NCBI GenBank assembly: GCA_002409995.1
Contig: DHOR01000040.1
Coordinates: 107,819 to 171,818, forward strand
From: Hungatella sp. UBA5385
GTDB lineage: Bacteria > Bacillota > Clostridia > Lachnospirales > Lachnospiraceae
DNA: 64,000 nucleotides
Direction of reading: 5' to 3'
Positions 9,024-16,243 of this stretch are shown here, in pieces. Under the pieces are notes generated by a model. It saw only the letters and a list, made by a program, of their open reading frames with translations. It ran no database searches and had not been told where the DNA came from. Both the position numbers and the translations under genes were made by a program. Each line of letters begins with the position of its first letter. Position 1 is the first letter of the stretch.

Positions 9024-9245
9024 AACAGATTATTATCCATTGGGGTGTATCGGCGCAAAGTGGCTTGTATCAAGGCTTTGCGCCGTTTCTGCTCTCTTCT
9101 CCGTTATTTTTCATGGTGTCGAGAGGGTGAAAGCACTCGTTGCATTTGCCCTCTTGATTGCCACAAAGCAGAGGCAGGCGGGCTTTTCAATGACGGCAAA
9201 GCCGTTCGTTTTATTGTTGACAAGGACGACTGGATTTGCTGTCTA
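9024..9245. other. GC-rich non-coding relic, possibly of a mobile element
   Basis: This 220-bp stretch is richer in G and C than the flanks. The plus-strand open frames through it share no family I recognise. One minus-strand frame has a short CNEC...HPLD piece that resembles the end of a zinc-binding protein but is interrupted. The text is reminiscent of conserved pieces seen in integrative elements of Clostridia, but that is recollection only. I call it a probable relic, with no gene. Confidence 0.35.
9051..9085 (+). terminator. Strong GC-rich hairpin after the two-component operon
   Basis: CGGCGCAAAG (9051-9060) pairs exactly with CTTTGCGCCG (9076-9085). Inside it CTTG/CAAG (9064-9067, 9071-9074) pairs around a TAT loop. 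The run after it is only TTTCT. It lies 27 nt past the stop codon at 9023, so it can end that operon, but it may instead belong to the adjoining foreign-looking segment. Confidence 0.6.
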
Positions 9246-9277
9246 ATATACGGATTATACTCATTTTGTTTGATTGT

Positions 9278-9631
9278 TTATCTATCATCAATATGGGAAA
9301 ACTCTGGATTTTTTATATACTCACCAGAATTGTTGCGCAAAAAAGGCAATACCATTTTTATAGCACTATGATTAATCACTCCATATACATGTGGGTAGAA
9401 ACGACCACAATTATCTCCATCTTCATAACGTACTTCTGAAACAAGCTCATTTTCGTCAATACAAAGCAATACAAGGTCCTCACCAACACTTTGAAAATTA
9501 GGTGCTACTCTCCAAAAATATTCAATAGTGCTGCAATGGATAAAGCCGTCTTGTAAGATCAGTTCTTCTCCCCAAGTTTCTTGATTTTTGACTGCTTCCC
9601 AACTTGATTGTTTCAAACAGTGTAATATCAT
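9278..9631 (-). CDS. DUF952-family protein
   Basis: 117 residues. It shows the DUF952 signature: DGFIHCST near residue 28, a VRYEDGD turn near 68 and FYPHVYGVIN near 78. As I recall, DUF952 is grouped with the ADP-ribosyltransferase-like fold, but no activity is proven, and the sequence alone does not show NAD binding. Single gene, cytoplasmic. Confidence 0.82.
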   Translation of the reverse strand: MILHCLKQSSWEAVKNQETWGEELILQDGFIHCSTIEYFWRVAPNFQSVGEDLVLLCIDENELVSEVRYEDGDNCGRFYPHVYGVINHSAIKMVLPFLRNNSGEYIKNPEFSHIDDR

Positions 9632-9714
9632 GGTACGACCTCCTATTATAATAAATAATCTTCATGTTCCATGTGATTTACCTTTCAGAGCTGACCCCAA
9701 ATTCATGTAAGCCA

Positions 9715-9927
9715 TCATGTGTATTTAGCACTAATCAATATAACAACAGCTATCAATGCTATCAATATTGTAATGGTCATATGTATATTTCGCTTCAATA
9801 GGCATGTTTTATTTTTGCGATTATTTGATTTGATCTTCTGGTTTAAGGCTTTATCTAAGGCTTTGTTGGATTCATTTATACGCTCTTCCATGCTGGATGG
9901 CTCTGATAAACTTTTTAGTTTTTTCAT
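9715..9927 (-). CDS. Small membrane protein with C-terminal helix
   Basis: 70 residues from the ATG at 9927, preceded by AGGAG at good spacing. The first 45 residues are charged (Lys, Glu, Asn rich). A single membrane helix follows (residues about 46-66, ITILIALIAVVILI) with a very short tail, a tail-anchored layout. It is the last gene of a tiny-protein cluster. Function unknown. Confidence 0.6.
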   Translation of the reverse strand: MKKLKSLSEPSSMEERINESNKALDKALNQKIKSNNRKNKTCLLKRNIHMTITILIALIAVVILISAKYT

Positions 9928-10084
9928 ATTGACTCCTCTCACAATCTACATTCTGCACTCTCCCATTATAATTAATATCAGCACTAACTTCAATCCTTAA
10001 ATTGTATCTGTTAAGTAAATCAAAAGACCAAAGAACATAATTCATAGAATTTTCGAAATCAGTAGAATTTATATTCCCAAACAC
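9872..10084 (-). CDS. Doubtful short ORF in the tiny-protein cluster
   Basis: A 70-codon frame starting at GTG 10084 with no good ribosome site; the nearest purine run is 15 nt away. Its last 19 codons overlap the better-supported gene at 9715-9927 in another frame. The first 45 residues read as protein-like (NYVLWSFDLLNRYNLRIEVS), so it could be the C-terminal relic of a broken gene. No family recognised. Confidence 0.3.
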   Translation of the reverse strand: MFGNINSTDFENSMNYVLWSFDLLNRYNLRIEVSADINYNGRVQNVDCERSQYEKTKKFIRAIQHGRAYK

Positions 10085-10119
10085 TCCAGAATATGTTATC
10101 CTCGATTATATAAAATAAT

Positions 10120-10383
10120 TTATTCTAAATAGCCGATAAGAGCTATTACATCATGATCCCGTACTATGTAAGCGACAGATTTTTTTGAGGTATTCAGCTC
10201 ATTACTGGCATGTAATTGCATACTATTTAGAGTTACGTCTTTTTGCGAATAGAAAACTTCAAATGGTCCTTCGTTAAGTCCTTTGATTGATCGATAAAAT
10301 ATATTTTCTAATTCTGTAAGAGATAATTGTGAAGCTGGTATATAAGAAAATATATCTGTGTTTTTTTTTGTGTTTTTAAACAT
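10120..10383 (-). CDS. Unknown 87-residue protein
   Basis: 87 residues, ATG start, no signal peptide. The stop of the upstream 37-residue gene is four bases before this ATG, so translation is probably coupled. The sequence is polar with alternating beta-like segments (FEVFYSQKDVTLNSMQL, SVAYIVRDHDVIALIGYL). No family recognised. Confidence 0.5.
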   Translation of the reverse strand: MFKNTKKNTDIFSYIPASQLSLTELENIFYRSIKGLNEGPFEVFYSQKDVTLNSMQLHASNELNTSKKSVAYIVRDHDVIALIGYLE

Positions 10384-10387
10384 ACCG

Positions 10388-10501
10388 TTAACTTTCTTTA
10401 ATTTCTATTGTTTTAGGAGTAGCGGCAAACACATGGATGGGTACTGTGAAAATACAAGCAGCCATACATAATGTAAGCAATGTTTTGAATGTTTTTTTCA
10501 T
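10388..10501 (-). CDS. Secreted mini-protein (37 residues)
   Basis: The ATG at 10501 follows CGGAGGTAATATC, an excellent ribosome site. The product is almost all signal peptide: basic start (MKKTFK), hydrophobic core, and a predicted cleavage after HVFAA near residue 28, leaving about 10 residues (TPKTIEIKES). Either it is a secreted peptide or a truncated exported protein whose remainder was lost by a stop. A longer frame from 10627 is disfavoured because it lacks a ribosome site. Confidence 0.55.
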   Translation of the reverse strand: MKKTFKTLLTLCMAACIFTVPIHVFAATPKTIEIKES

Positions 10502-10658
10502 GATATTACCTCCGTGTATAGTTGAAAAGTTTTCTTCAGTTTCTTTATTATATAAAATCATCATCATTAATAATAAATATAAATAATCATACCGGCAATA
10601 TATTAGAATAACAATATCAACAATCATACAAAATCAATAATCAGGGAGGCTCAATTAC

Positions 10659-11306
10659 ATGCAATCTATATTCGTTCATGGCCTTGGACAAACGCCATCA
10701 AGCTGGAATAACACAATATCATTAATCGAGACCTCAGTTCCTTTCTCATGCCCTGATCTACACAAGCTTCTCAATAATCAGGACGTAACCTATAGGAACT
10801 TATACCACTCCTTTTCCAATTATTGCAACGATATTACTCAGCCCATCAATCTCTGCGGACTGTCTTTAGGCGGTATTCTTGCCTTAAACTATGCAATGGA
10901 CTATCCTGAAAAAGTACACTCCTTAGTTCTCATCAGCGCACAATATAAAATGCCAAAAACCCTTCTTAAGCTTCAAAATGTCATCTTCCGTTTTATGCCA
11001 GATTCCGCCTTCAAAAGCATAGGATTTCAAAAACAGGATGTAATAAAATTGACCAGCTCCATGGTTCATCTTGATTTTACTCCAAAGCTAAAAACCATCT
11101 CCTGTCCCACCCTGATTCTTTGCGGAGAAAAAGACAGTGCAAACAAAAAAGCTGCTGCCATTTTAGCAGACAATATACCAAAAGCAAAATTCAGGCTTAT
11201 AAAAAGCACAGGTCATGAAGCCAATACAGAAAGCCCTGAAAAACTGGCAGCAGAGCTAAATGCATTTTACCACAATCTCCATATAAACACATTAAGGCAG
11301 GATTAA
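10659..11306 (+). CDS. Alpha/beta hydrolase
   Basis: 215 residues. The oxyanion loop HGLGQTPSSW lies near residues 7-16. The nucleophile elbow GLSLGG has Ser69. Asp159 (CGEKDS) and His186 (TGHEAN) complete the catalytic triad. No signal peptide, so it is cytoplasmic. The substrate is not readable; esterase, lactonase or thioesterase are possible. The gene ends inside the hairpin it shares with the convergent exporter gene. Confidence 0.88.
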   Translation: MQSIFVHGLGQTPSSWNNTISLIETSVPFSCPDLHKLLNNQDVTYRNLYHSFSNYCNDITQPINLCGLSLGGILALNYAMDYPEKVHSLVLISAQYKMPKTLLKLQNVIFRFMPDSAFKSIGFQKQDVIKLTSSMVHLDFTPKLKTISCPTLILCGEKDSANKKAAAILADNIPKAKFRLIKSTGHEANTESPEKLAAELNAFYHNLHINTLRQD

Positions 11307-11319
11307 TCTCCTGCCTTAA
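11292..11319. terminator. Bidirectional terminator containing both stop codons
   Basis: TTAAGGCAGGA (11292-11302) pairs exactly with TCCTGCCTTAA (11309-11319) around a 6-nt loop, with T-rich runs on the plus side (TATTTTTA). The two convergent genes end at 11306 (+) and 11303 (-), so the stem is coding for both and the stops overlap in the loop. Confidence 0.8.
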
Positions 11320-12547
11320 CTATTTTTACATTGTGATCACTATAACGCACTACAGGCACTGCAAAGCACAAAAATGCTGCAAATAGAACCAACACACCTG
11401 CTATAAAAAACCAATTTTCAACCCCATATACCTCAGCAAACACCCCAGAAAGAGATAATCCAATTGGAGCTGTAATCAATCTGATGCTGCTGGATAATGA
11501 GATCACTCTGCCCAAATACTTTGCCTCGAAACTGCTTTGCAGCAATGGAGTATACATTCCCCAGTAAAAAGGACCTGAGATTCCCATGAAAAATGCACAA
11601 ACTACAAATACAGCAAATCCAGATGGCGGCAGCATCCCTGATACAAATAAGCTGCAGCTCATTAACAGAAAAGAACCAATGATTGTATAAATCCTATTTT
11701 TAGTTCCACCCCATCTGCTTAAGACCAAAGAACCAATTAATAACCCTACAGAAAATATAATCTCAACAATACTGGCATTTGTACTGGTTCCATTAAAGTA
11801 GGACATACTCATCAGTGGAAACAAAGCACTTGTAGGCATTAAAGCCAGTGTATACAATGTACTGATTAACACTAAACCAAGCATTCCCTTATTAGTCTTA
11901 AGAATTCGAAATCCTTCCTTTGCCTCTTTTAAAACCTGTATTTTCCCTGTGTTTTCATCATGTACCAATACAGGTATTTCTGTAATTCCCAGTGTAAAAA
12001 CTGCAATCAAAGCACCGATTACATCCAGAAAGATAATTCCGCTTAAGCTCCATGACTGATATAGGACAGCAGCAATTGCAGGACTTAATATCTGAGAAAC
12101 AGATTCCAGAGCCTGAGAATATCCGGAACATCTGGTCAGCTGATCCTCCGGAACTATCTGAGGAGTTACTGCCTGTAAACAAGGGGTATGAAAGGCTGAT
12201 CCTATAGAGCGAATCAGCAGAACCACTAATATCAACCCTGTTGACAGATTCCCCATCCAACCTGCTATTACCAGAAGAAAGCTGGCTGCTGCAATAAGCA
12301 AATCTGAGATTATCATAATTTTCTTCCTGCTATAACGATCAATAAATACACCTATAAATGGTCCTAAAACGCCCTGTGGCAGAAAGCCCATTAACATAGA
12401 TGCCGATAAAACCAGTGCGGAGCCAGTTTTGTCTGTCAGGTACCATACAATAGCAAATTGAAGTACAGAACTTGATAATTGGGAAAATGCCTGTCCTGTC
12501 CAGATGGTAAAAAAGTTTTTCTTCCAGTTCTCTATTCTTATATCCAT
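11303..12547 (-). CDS. MFS drug exporter resembling Mef macrolide pumps
   Basis: 414 residues with about 12 membrane helices. The N-terminal region closely resembles my recollection of Mef(A): WKKNFFTIWTGQA, then a LTDKTGSALVLS segment, GFLPQGVLGPFIGV and the motif-A loop DRYSRKK. The mid segment SIGSAFHTPCLQAVTPQIVPE is also Mef-like. It should export an amphipathic compound using the proton gradient; macrolide export is possible but not shown. It has its own consensus promoter and no visible leader-peptide control. Confidence 0.85.
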   Translation of the reverse strand: MDIRIENWKKNFFTIWTGQAFSQLSSSVLQFAIVWYLTDKTGSALVLSASMLMGFLPQGVLGPFIGVFIDRYSRKKIMIISDLLIAAASFLLVIAGWMGNLSTGLILVVLLIRSIGSAFHTPCLQAVTPQIVPEDQLTRCSGYSQALESVSQILSPAIAAVLYQSWSLSGIIFLDVIGALIAVFTLGITEIPVLVHDENTGKIQVLKEAKEGFRILKTNKGMLGLVLISTLYTLALMPTSALFPLMSMSYFNGTSTNASIVEIIFSVGLLIGSLVLSRWGGTKNRIYTIIGSFLLMSCSLFVSGMLPPSGFAVFVVCAFFMGISGPFYWGMYTPLLQSSFEAKYLGRVISLSSSIRLITAPIGLSLSGVFAEVYGVENWFFIAGVLVLFAAFLCFAVPVVRYSDHNVKIVKAGD

Positions 12548-12584
12548 AACATCTCTCTCTTGATTATTTTATTATTGAACTACT

Positions 12585-12613
12585 ATTATATCCTTCCTAT
12601 CTAATATTGTCAA
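12585..12613 (-). promoter_or_regulatory. Consensus promoter of the Mef-like gene
   Basis: Minus strand: TTGACA (12608-12613), 17-nt spacer, TATAAT (12585-12590). Both hexamers are perfect consensus. Confidence 0.88.
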
Positions 12614-12660
12614 AATGATTCAATTGATGCTATTAGAATGCTTCCACCAATAAAATGCCA

Positions 12661-12710
12661 CAAAAAATGAATACCAATCTATAGAAAACAATCCTACAGA
12701 TGGTATTCAT
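12661..12710 (-). terminator. Terminator of the amino-acid ABC operon
   Basis: Minus strand ATGAATACCATCT (12698-12710) pairs with AGATTGGTATTCAT (12667-12680), with one bulged base, and is followed by a T run. It lies upstream of the Mef promoter, so it belongs to the ABC operon ending at 12777. Confidence 0.85.
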
Positions 12711-12776
12711 CATTTCTTTCATCACAACTGTTGGCTTTTACACATTACAGGATTAACTCTTACTAATCCGCAGCTC

Positions 12777-13667
12777 TTACTCAACCACTCCAGCTTCCAC
12801 TACCAGATTCTCCGGGTCAGCAGCCTCTCCATAAACAGGAGCCAGTGTTGCCTCATAGTTCTTATGGAAGAACTCCTCTTCACCAAGAGTCTTAATCTCG
12901 TTATCCAGCCAATCCTTCAGCTCTGTATTCCCCTTCTGTACTGCAGGAGCAATGGTATCCAGAGAGCCCAGGGACTCAATTCCCACTGTAAAGCCATTAT
13001 TCTCAATTGCCCATGCCAGAACCTCTGTATTGTCTGTAGAAAGTGCATCTCCTCTTCCATCTAACAAAGCATTAAAAGCCTCACTGTACTGGTCGAATTT
13101 CAGAAGCTTTACCTCTGGCTGGTTTTCTGTAAAATAAGTTTCAGCAGTAGTACCCTTGCTTACAATTAAAGTCTTTCCATTTAACTGATCTGCTTCTGTT
13201 ATCAAAGCACCATCTGGAGAAACCACACCTAATGCAACTTTCATATAAGGAAGGGCAAAATCAACCTGTTCTGCTCTCTCTTTAGTCACTGTAAAATTAG
13301 CTAATATAATATCCACCTTAGCTGTCACAAGATACTCCACACGGCTGGCAGCTTCTACAGGAACATACTCAACCTCTACTCCCAGATCCTTACCGATCCG
13401 TTCTGCAAAATAAACATCGTATCCCTGATAAGCCCCATTTTCGTCTACGTATCCAAATGGCTTTTTATCGCTGAATACACCTATTTTGATGGTTCCGCTG
13501 TCTTTGATCTGCTGCACACTTCTGGCAGTTCCTTTGCTTTCACTTTCTGTTTTAGTGGCAGCTGTATCCCCACCTGCATTTGCATTTGCCTGGCATCCTG
13601 TCAGTGCCAGAACTCCTGCTGCTAAAATTGCTGCTGTTACTGTTACCATTTTGCCTGACTTTCTCAT
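12777..13667 (-). CDS. Amino-acid ABC substrate-binding lipoprotein (cysteine/cystine-type)
   Basis: 296 residues from the ATG at 13667, chosen for its GAGGAGA site; an upstream ATG at 13751 has none. A lipoprotein signal ends in LTGC. The mature part is a family-3 solute-binding protein: IGVFSDKKPFGYVDENGAYQ, then RVEYL, DIILANFTVT, RAEQVDFALPYMKVALGV. These blocks closely match my recollection of Campylobacter CjaA, a cysteine-binding protein. It is the last gene of the operon. The Cys-rich leader upstream supports cysteine or cystine as the substrate. Confidence 0.85.
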   Translation of the reverse strand: MRKSGKMVTVTAAILAAGVLALTGCQANANAGGDTAATKTESESKGTARSVQQIKDSGTIKIGVFSDKKPFGYVDENGAYQGYDVYFAERIGKDLGVEVEYVPVEAASRVEYLVTAKVDIILANFTVTKERAEQVDFALPYMKVALGVVSPDGALITEADQLNGKTLIVSKGTTAETYFTENQPEVKLLKFDQYSEAFNALLDGRGDALSTDNTEVLAWAIENNGFTVGIESLGSLDTIAPAVQKGNTELKDWLDNEIKTLGEEEFFHKNYEATLAPVYGEAADPENLVVEAGVVE

Positions 13668-13719
13668 AATGATCTCCTCTTTTCTGCGCCATCTGCTTCT
13701 GAAATGATTGTGCGCTATA

Positions 13720-14490
13720 TTATTCTCCGCCGTGAATGGCGTCAAATTCAAAAATATTTAAAAATTGTGCAGCTCTCTGAGTTTTGGGATTGGTGAAAAA
13801 TTCCTCCGGTTTGCTTTCCTCAACAATTTCACCCTCTGACATAAATATAATTCTGTCAGCCACCGCTCTGGCAAACTGCATTTCATGAGTAACAATAATC
13901 ATGGTGCTGCCTGATTTTGCCAGGTCCAGCATAACATCCAACACCTCTCTCACCATTTCCGGATCAAGGGCTGCTGTTACCTCATCAAATAACATCAGCT
14001 CCGGATGCATACACAAAGCTCTGATAATTGCCACTCTTTGCTTCTGCCCGCCGGATAACTGCCTTGGATAAGCATCCCGTTTATCAGAAAGCCCCACTCT
14101 CTCCAGCAGTTCCTCTGCTTCCTTAGTCACTTCTTCCTTCTTCCTTTTCTGGGCTTTTAAAGGTCCCAGAAGGATATTATCCAGAATTGTCATATGTGGA
14201 AACAGCTCATAGCTTTGAAATACCATTCCAATCTTCTGACGTATCAAATGAAGCTCCTTTGCATCAGCACCAACCGGATTGCCCTGGAGCAGAATATCAC
14301 CGCCCTGAACCGGCTCCAAACCGTTAATACATCGCAGTAAGGTGCTCTTACCACAGCCGGAAGGTCCTACTATGACAACAACCTCTCCTCTGTGAACCTT
14401 CAGAGACAGATCACTGATTACTGATAATTCATCAAACTCTTTCTTTAAATTCTTAATTTCCAGTAATATCTCGTTATTTGATTTATTCAT
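13720..14490 (-). CDS. Polar amino-acid ABC transporter ATPase
   Basis: 256 residues from the ATG at 14490, after GAGGTG. Walker A GPSGCGKST (about residue 37), Q-loop FQSYELFPHM, signature LSGGQKQRVAI and Walker B LMLFDEVTAALDP are all intact, followed by the switch His in IVTHEM. It drives import for the permease pair at 14501-15818. The ATPase start is 11 nt after the upstream permease stop. Confidence 0.93.
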   Translation of the reverse strand: MNKSNNEILLEIKNLKKEFDELSVISDLSLKVHRGEVVVIVGPSGCGKSTLLRCINGLEPVQGGDILLQGNPVGADAKELHLIRQKIGMVFQSYELFPHMTILDNILLGPLKAQKRKKEEVTKEAEELLERVGLSDKRDAYPRQLSGGQKQRVAIIRALCMHPELMLFDEVTAALDPEMVREVLDVMLDLAKSGSTMIIVTHEMQFARAVADRIIFMSEGEIVEESKPEEFFTNPKTQRAAQFLNIFEFDAIHGGE

Positions 14491-14500
14491 AATAATCACC

Positions 14501-15178
14501 TCAATTCTGCCAGATCTTCTCCAGCTTTGCAGACAACAGGGAAATGGGATAGCACACCAGGAAGTACAGCAGGAATATGGTTCCATAAATCCACAGCGCT
14601 GCGCTTGGTTCTGTAAGTCTGGCTGCTTCAATAATCTGCTGTCCCACCTTCACCACTTCCACAACACCAATCAGTGCAATCAACGAGGTGGTTTTAATCA
14701 TTCTGGTTATCAGATTAATAGCAAGAGGAATCAAATGCCTGATGGTCTGAGGAATGATAATATACAGATAAATCTGCAGCTTTGTCAGTCCTACTGCCAT
14801 TCCGCTTTCATACTGATGTTTTGGAATGGAAGCCAGTGCTCCACGAACCAGATCGCCCATTTCTGCAGTTCCCCATATAGAAAATACGATTATAGCAGAT
14901 ACTTCTCCGGATAGATGAACTTTAAATGCCTTTGTCACCCCAAAATATACAAGGAACAGAAGAACCAGCTGAGGCATAATTCTCACTGCCTCCAGATAAA
15001 CTCTTGTGATCGCTTTTATAACCGGATTTTTAATTGACATCAACATTCCCAGAAGAACGCCCAGAAAGATAGAGATTCCAACAGATATAAAAGAAATACG
15101 CAGTGTAATCAAAAGTCCTTCTATCAATCGGACAAAATTACGTCCCTGAAACAATACACTAATTCCCAAATCCTGCAT
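14501..15178 (-). CDS. Amino-acid ABC permease, second subunit
   Basis: 225 residues. Start at ATG 15178, behind AAGGAGGG; it overlaps the first permease by 20 nt. There are about five membrane helices. The EAA loop is seen as MAVGLTKLQIYLYIIIPQ near residues 140-157. Opens with a typical LIEGLLITLRIS segment of the His/Glu/Gln/Cys family. It forms a heterodimer with the upstream permease. Confidence 0.9.
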   Translation of the reverse strand: MQDLGISVLFQGRNFVRLIEGLLITLRISFISVGISIFLGVLLGMLMSIKNPVIKAITRVYLEAVRIMPQLVLLFLVYFGVTKAFKVHLSGEVSAIIVFSIWGTAEMGDLVRGALASIPKHQYESGMAVGLTKLQIYLYIIIPQTIRHLIPLAINLITRMIKTTSLIALIGVVEVVKVGQQIIEAARLTEPSAALWIYGTIFLLYFLVCYPISLLSAKLEKIWQN

Positions 15179-15818
15179 AACGAACCCTCCTTTCCACATA
15201 AGCAGCTGCTACTGATATAGGCAGCAATATAATTAAGTAAGAAATAACCAGCATAAAAAGCGCTTCATCTGTTTTATAATAAAGTCCAATTAAATCCTTA
15301 GCCACAAACATCAAATCAGCCAGAGCCACTGCACTGAATACAGAAGTCTCCTTAATCAGGAAAATAATATTGGCGAGAAATGCAGGCACTGATACAGAAA
15401 CTGCCTGCGGAAGAACCACATGCCGCATCACCTGCCATTTGGTCAGCCCCAGACTTAAAGCTGACTCTGTCTGGCTGTCAGACACTGCTTCTATCCCACT
15501 TCGAAATGCCTCCGACATATAACTGCCTCCCAGGAAAATAAGGCCTGTAATGGCGCAGCTTTCAGAGCTTAATCGAATCCCAAGTTTAGGAAGTCCGAAG
15601 TAAAGAAAAAACAATTGGATCAGCAAAGGAGTATTTCTGGAAATCTCGATATAGATTCCTGCAATTCTCCTTAGAATCGGTATTTTATAGTACCTGATCA
15701 GACTGCATAAAAAACCAATGACAATTGATGCCAGAATACCGATCACTGCAATCCGCAAGGTGAGAACCCCTGCTTCTGCATAATGTGGCCAATACTCTTT
15801 TATAAAGTTAAAATCCAT
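15159..15818 (-). CDS. Amino-acid ABC permease, first subunit
   Basis: 219 residues, first structural gene of the operon. It has the family pattern LTLRIAVIGI, the NTPLLIQLFFLYFGLP block near residue 62-77 and the EAA loop SLGLTKWQVMRHVVLPQA near residue 120-137. About five membrane helices. Its ATG lies about 65 nt downstream of the attenuator terminator. Same substrate as the other operon members. Confidence 0.9.
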   Translation of the reverse strand: MDFNFIKEYWPHYAEAGVLTLRIAVIGILASIVIGFLCSLIRYYKIPILRRIAGIYIEISRNTPLLIQLFFLYFGLPKLGIRLSSESCAITGLIFLGGSYMSEAFRSGIEAVSDSQTESALSLGLTKWQVMRHVVLPQAVSVSVPAFLANIIFLIKETSVFSAVALADLMFVAKDLIGLYYKTDEALFMLVISYLIILLPISVAAAYVERRVRYAGFGN

Positions 15819-15882
15819 AATCTTTCATTGCCCCTTTCAGGAGTGTACTGCTTCTTTTGGCTGATACAGGCTGTTTTCAGGT

Positions 15883-15916
15883 AAAAGAAAAAGCGGCTGC
15901 CCACAAGCATCCGCTT
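15883..15916 (-). terminator. Attenuator terminator between Cys-rich leader and ABC operon
   Basis: Minus strand AAGCGG (15911-15916) pairs with CCGCTT (15890-15895), with inner TGC/GCA pairs and a loop of about 6 nt, and is followed by TTTCTTTT. It stands between the leader peptide stop (15954) and the first permease (15818). That is the position expected for regulated premature termination. Confidence 0.82.
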
Positions 15917-15953
15917 AATAACCGCGATCATAATTCAACATAAATCAAAGGAT

Positions 15954-16064
15954 TTAAACTGGAATATGAAAATGCCTGCATGCCAAAATATCCATATGAA
16001 AACAACAGTTCATACAGCAACACATCTTCATCATATCTTTTTTAATTGTATTAGAAGTTTTCAT
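15954..16064 (-). CDS. Cys-rich leader peptide of the amino-acid ABC operon
   Basis: 36-codon ORF with a strong ribosome site (GCGGAGGAATATCTG before ATG 16064). Codons 15-17 are three Cys in a row, then MN, Cys20-Cys21 and Cys29, giving six Cys in 36 residues. It sits about 50 nt downstream of a consensus promoter and about 40 nt before a terminator. The layout is that of a ribosome-stalling attenuator that senses charged tRNA-Cys. It is probably not a functional protein in itself. A second copy of the layout occurs at 26493-26624. Confidence 0.75.
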   Translation of the reverse strand: MKTSNTIKKDMMKMCCCMNCCFHMDILACRHFHIPV

Positions 16065-16120
16065 CAGATATTCCTCCGCGTTTGTTTCATACTTATCATA
16101 TATGAATTATATGATTACTA

Positions 16121-16149
16121 ATCATAAATGGAACCAACACATTTGTCAA
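16121..16149 (-). promoter_or_regulatory. Promoter of the Cys leader and ABC operon
   Basis: Minus strand: TTGACA (16144-16149), 17-nt spacer, TATGAT (16121-16126). It gives a leader RNA of about 300 nt before the first permease. Confidence 0.85.
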
Positions 16150-16243
16150 TACCTTTTTTAAAGATTTCCAATATCATATTTCCAACGGAAAAACTCCCCA
16201 CAGATCCTTACTCTTCTTCAGCGCTTCCTCCGTTTTTTGTTTT

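Noticed and set aside
9045..9439. Plus-strand frames across the GC-rich island
   Set aside because: No ribosome sites or recognisable domain, and the longer ones overlap the DUF952 gene.
12661..12710. Hairpin considered as a leader attenuator of the Mef-like gene
   Set aside because: It lies upstream of the Mef promoter at 12585-12613, so it terminates the ABC operon instead.
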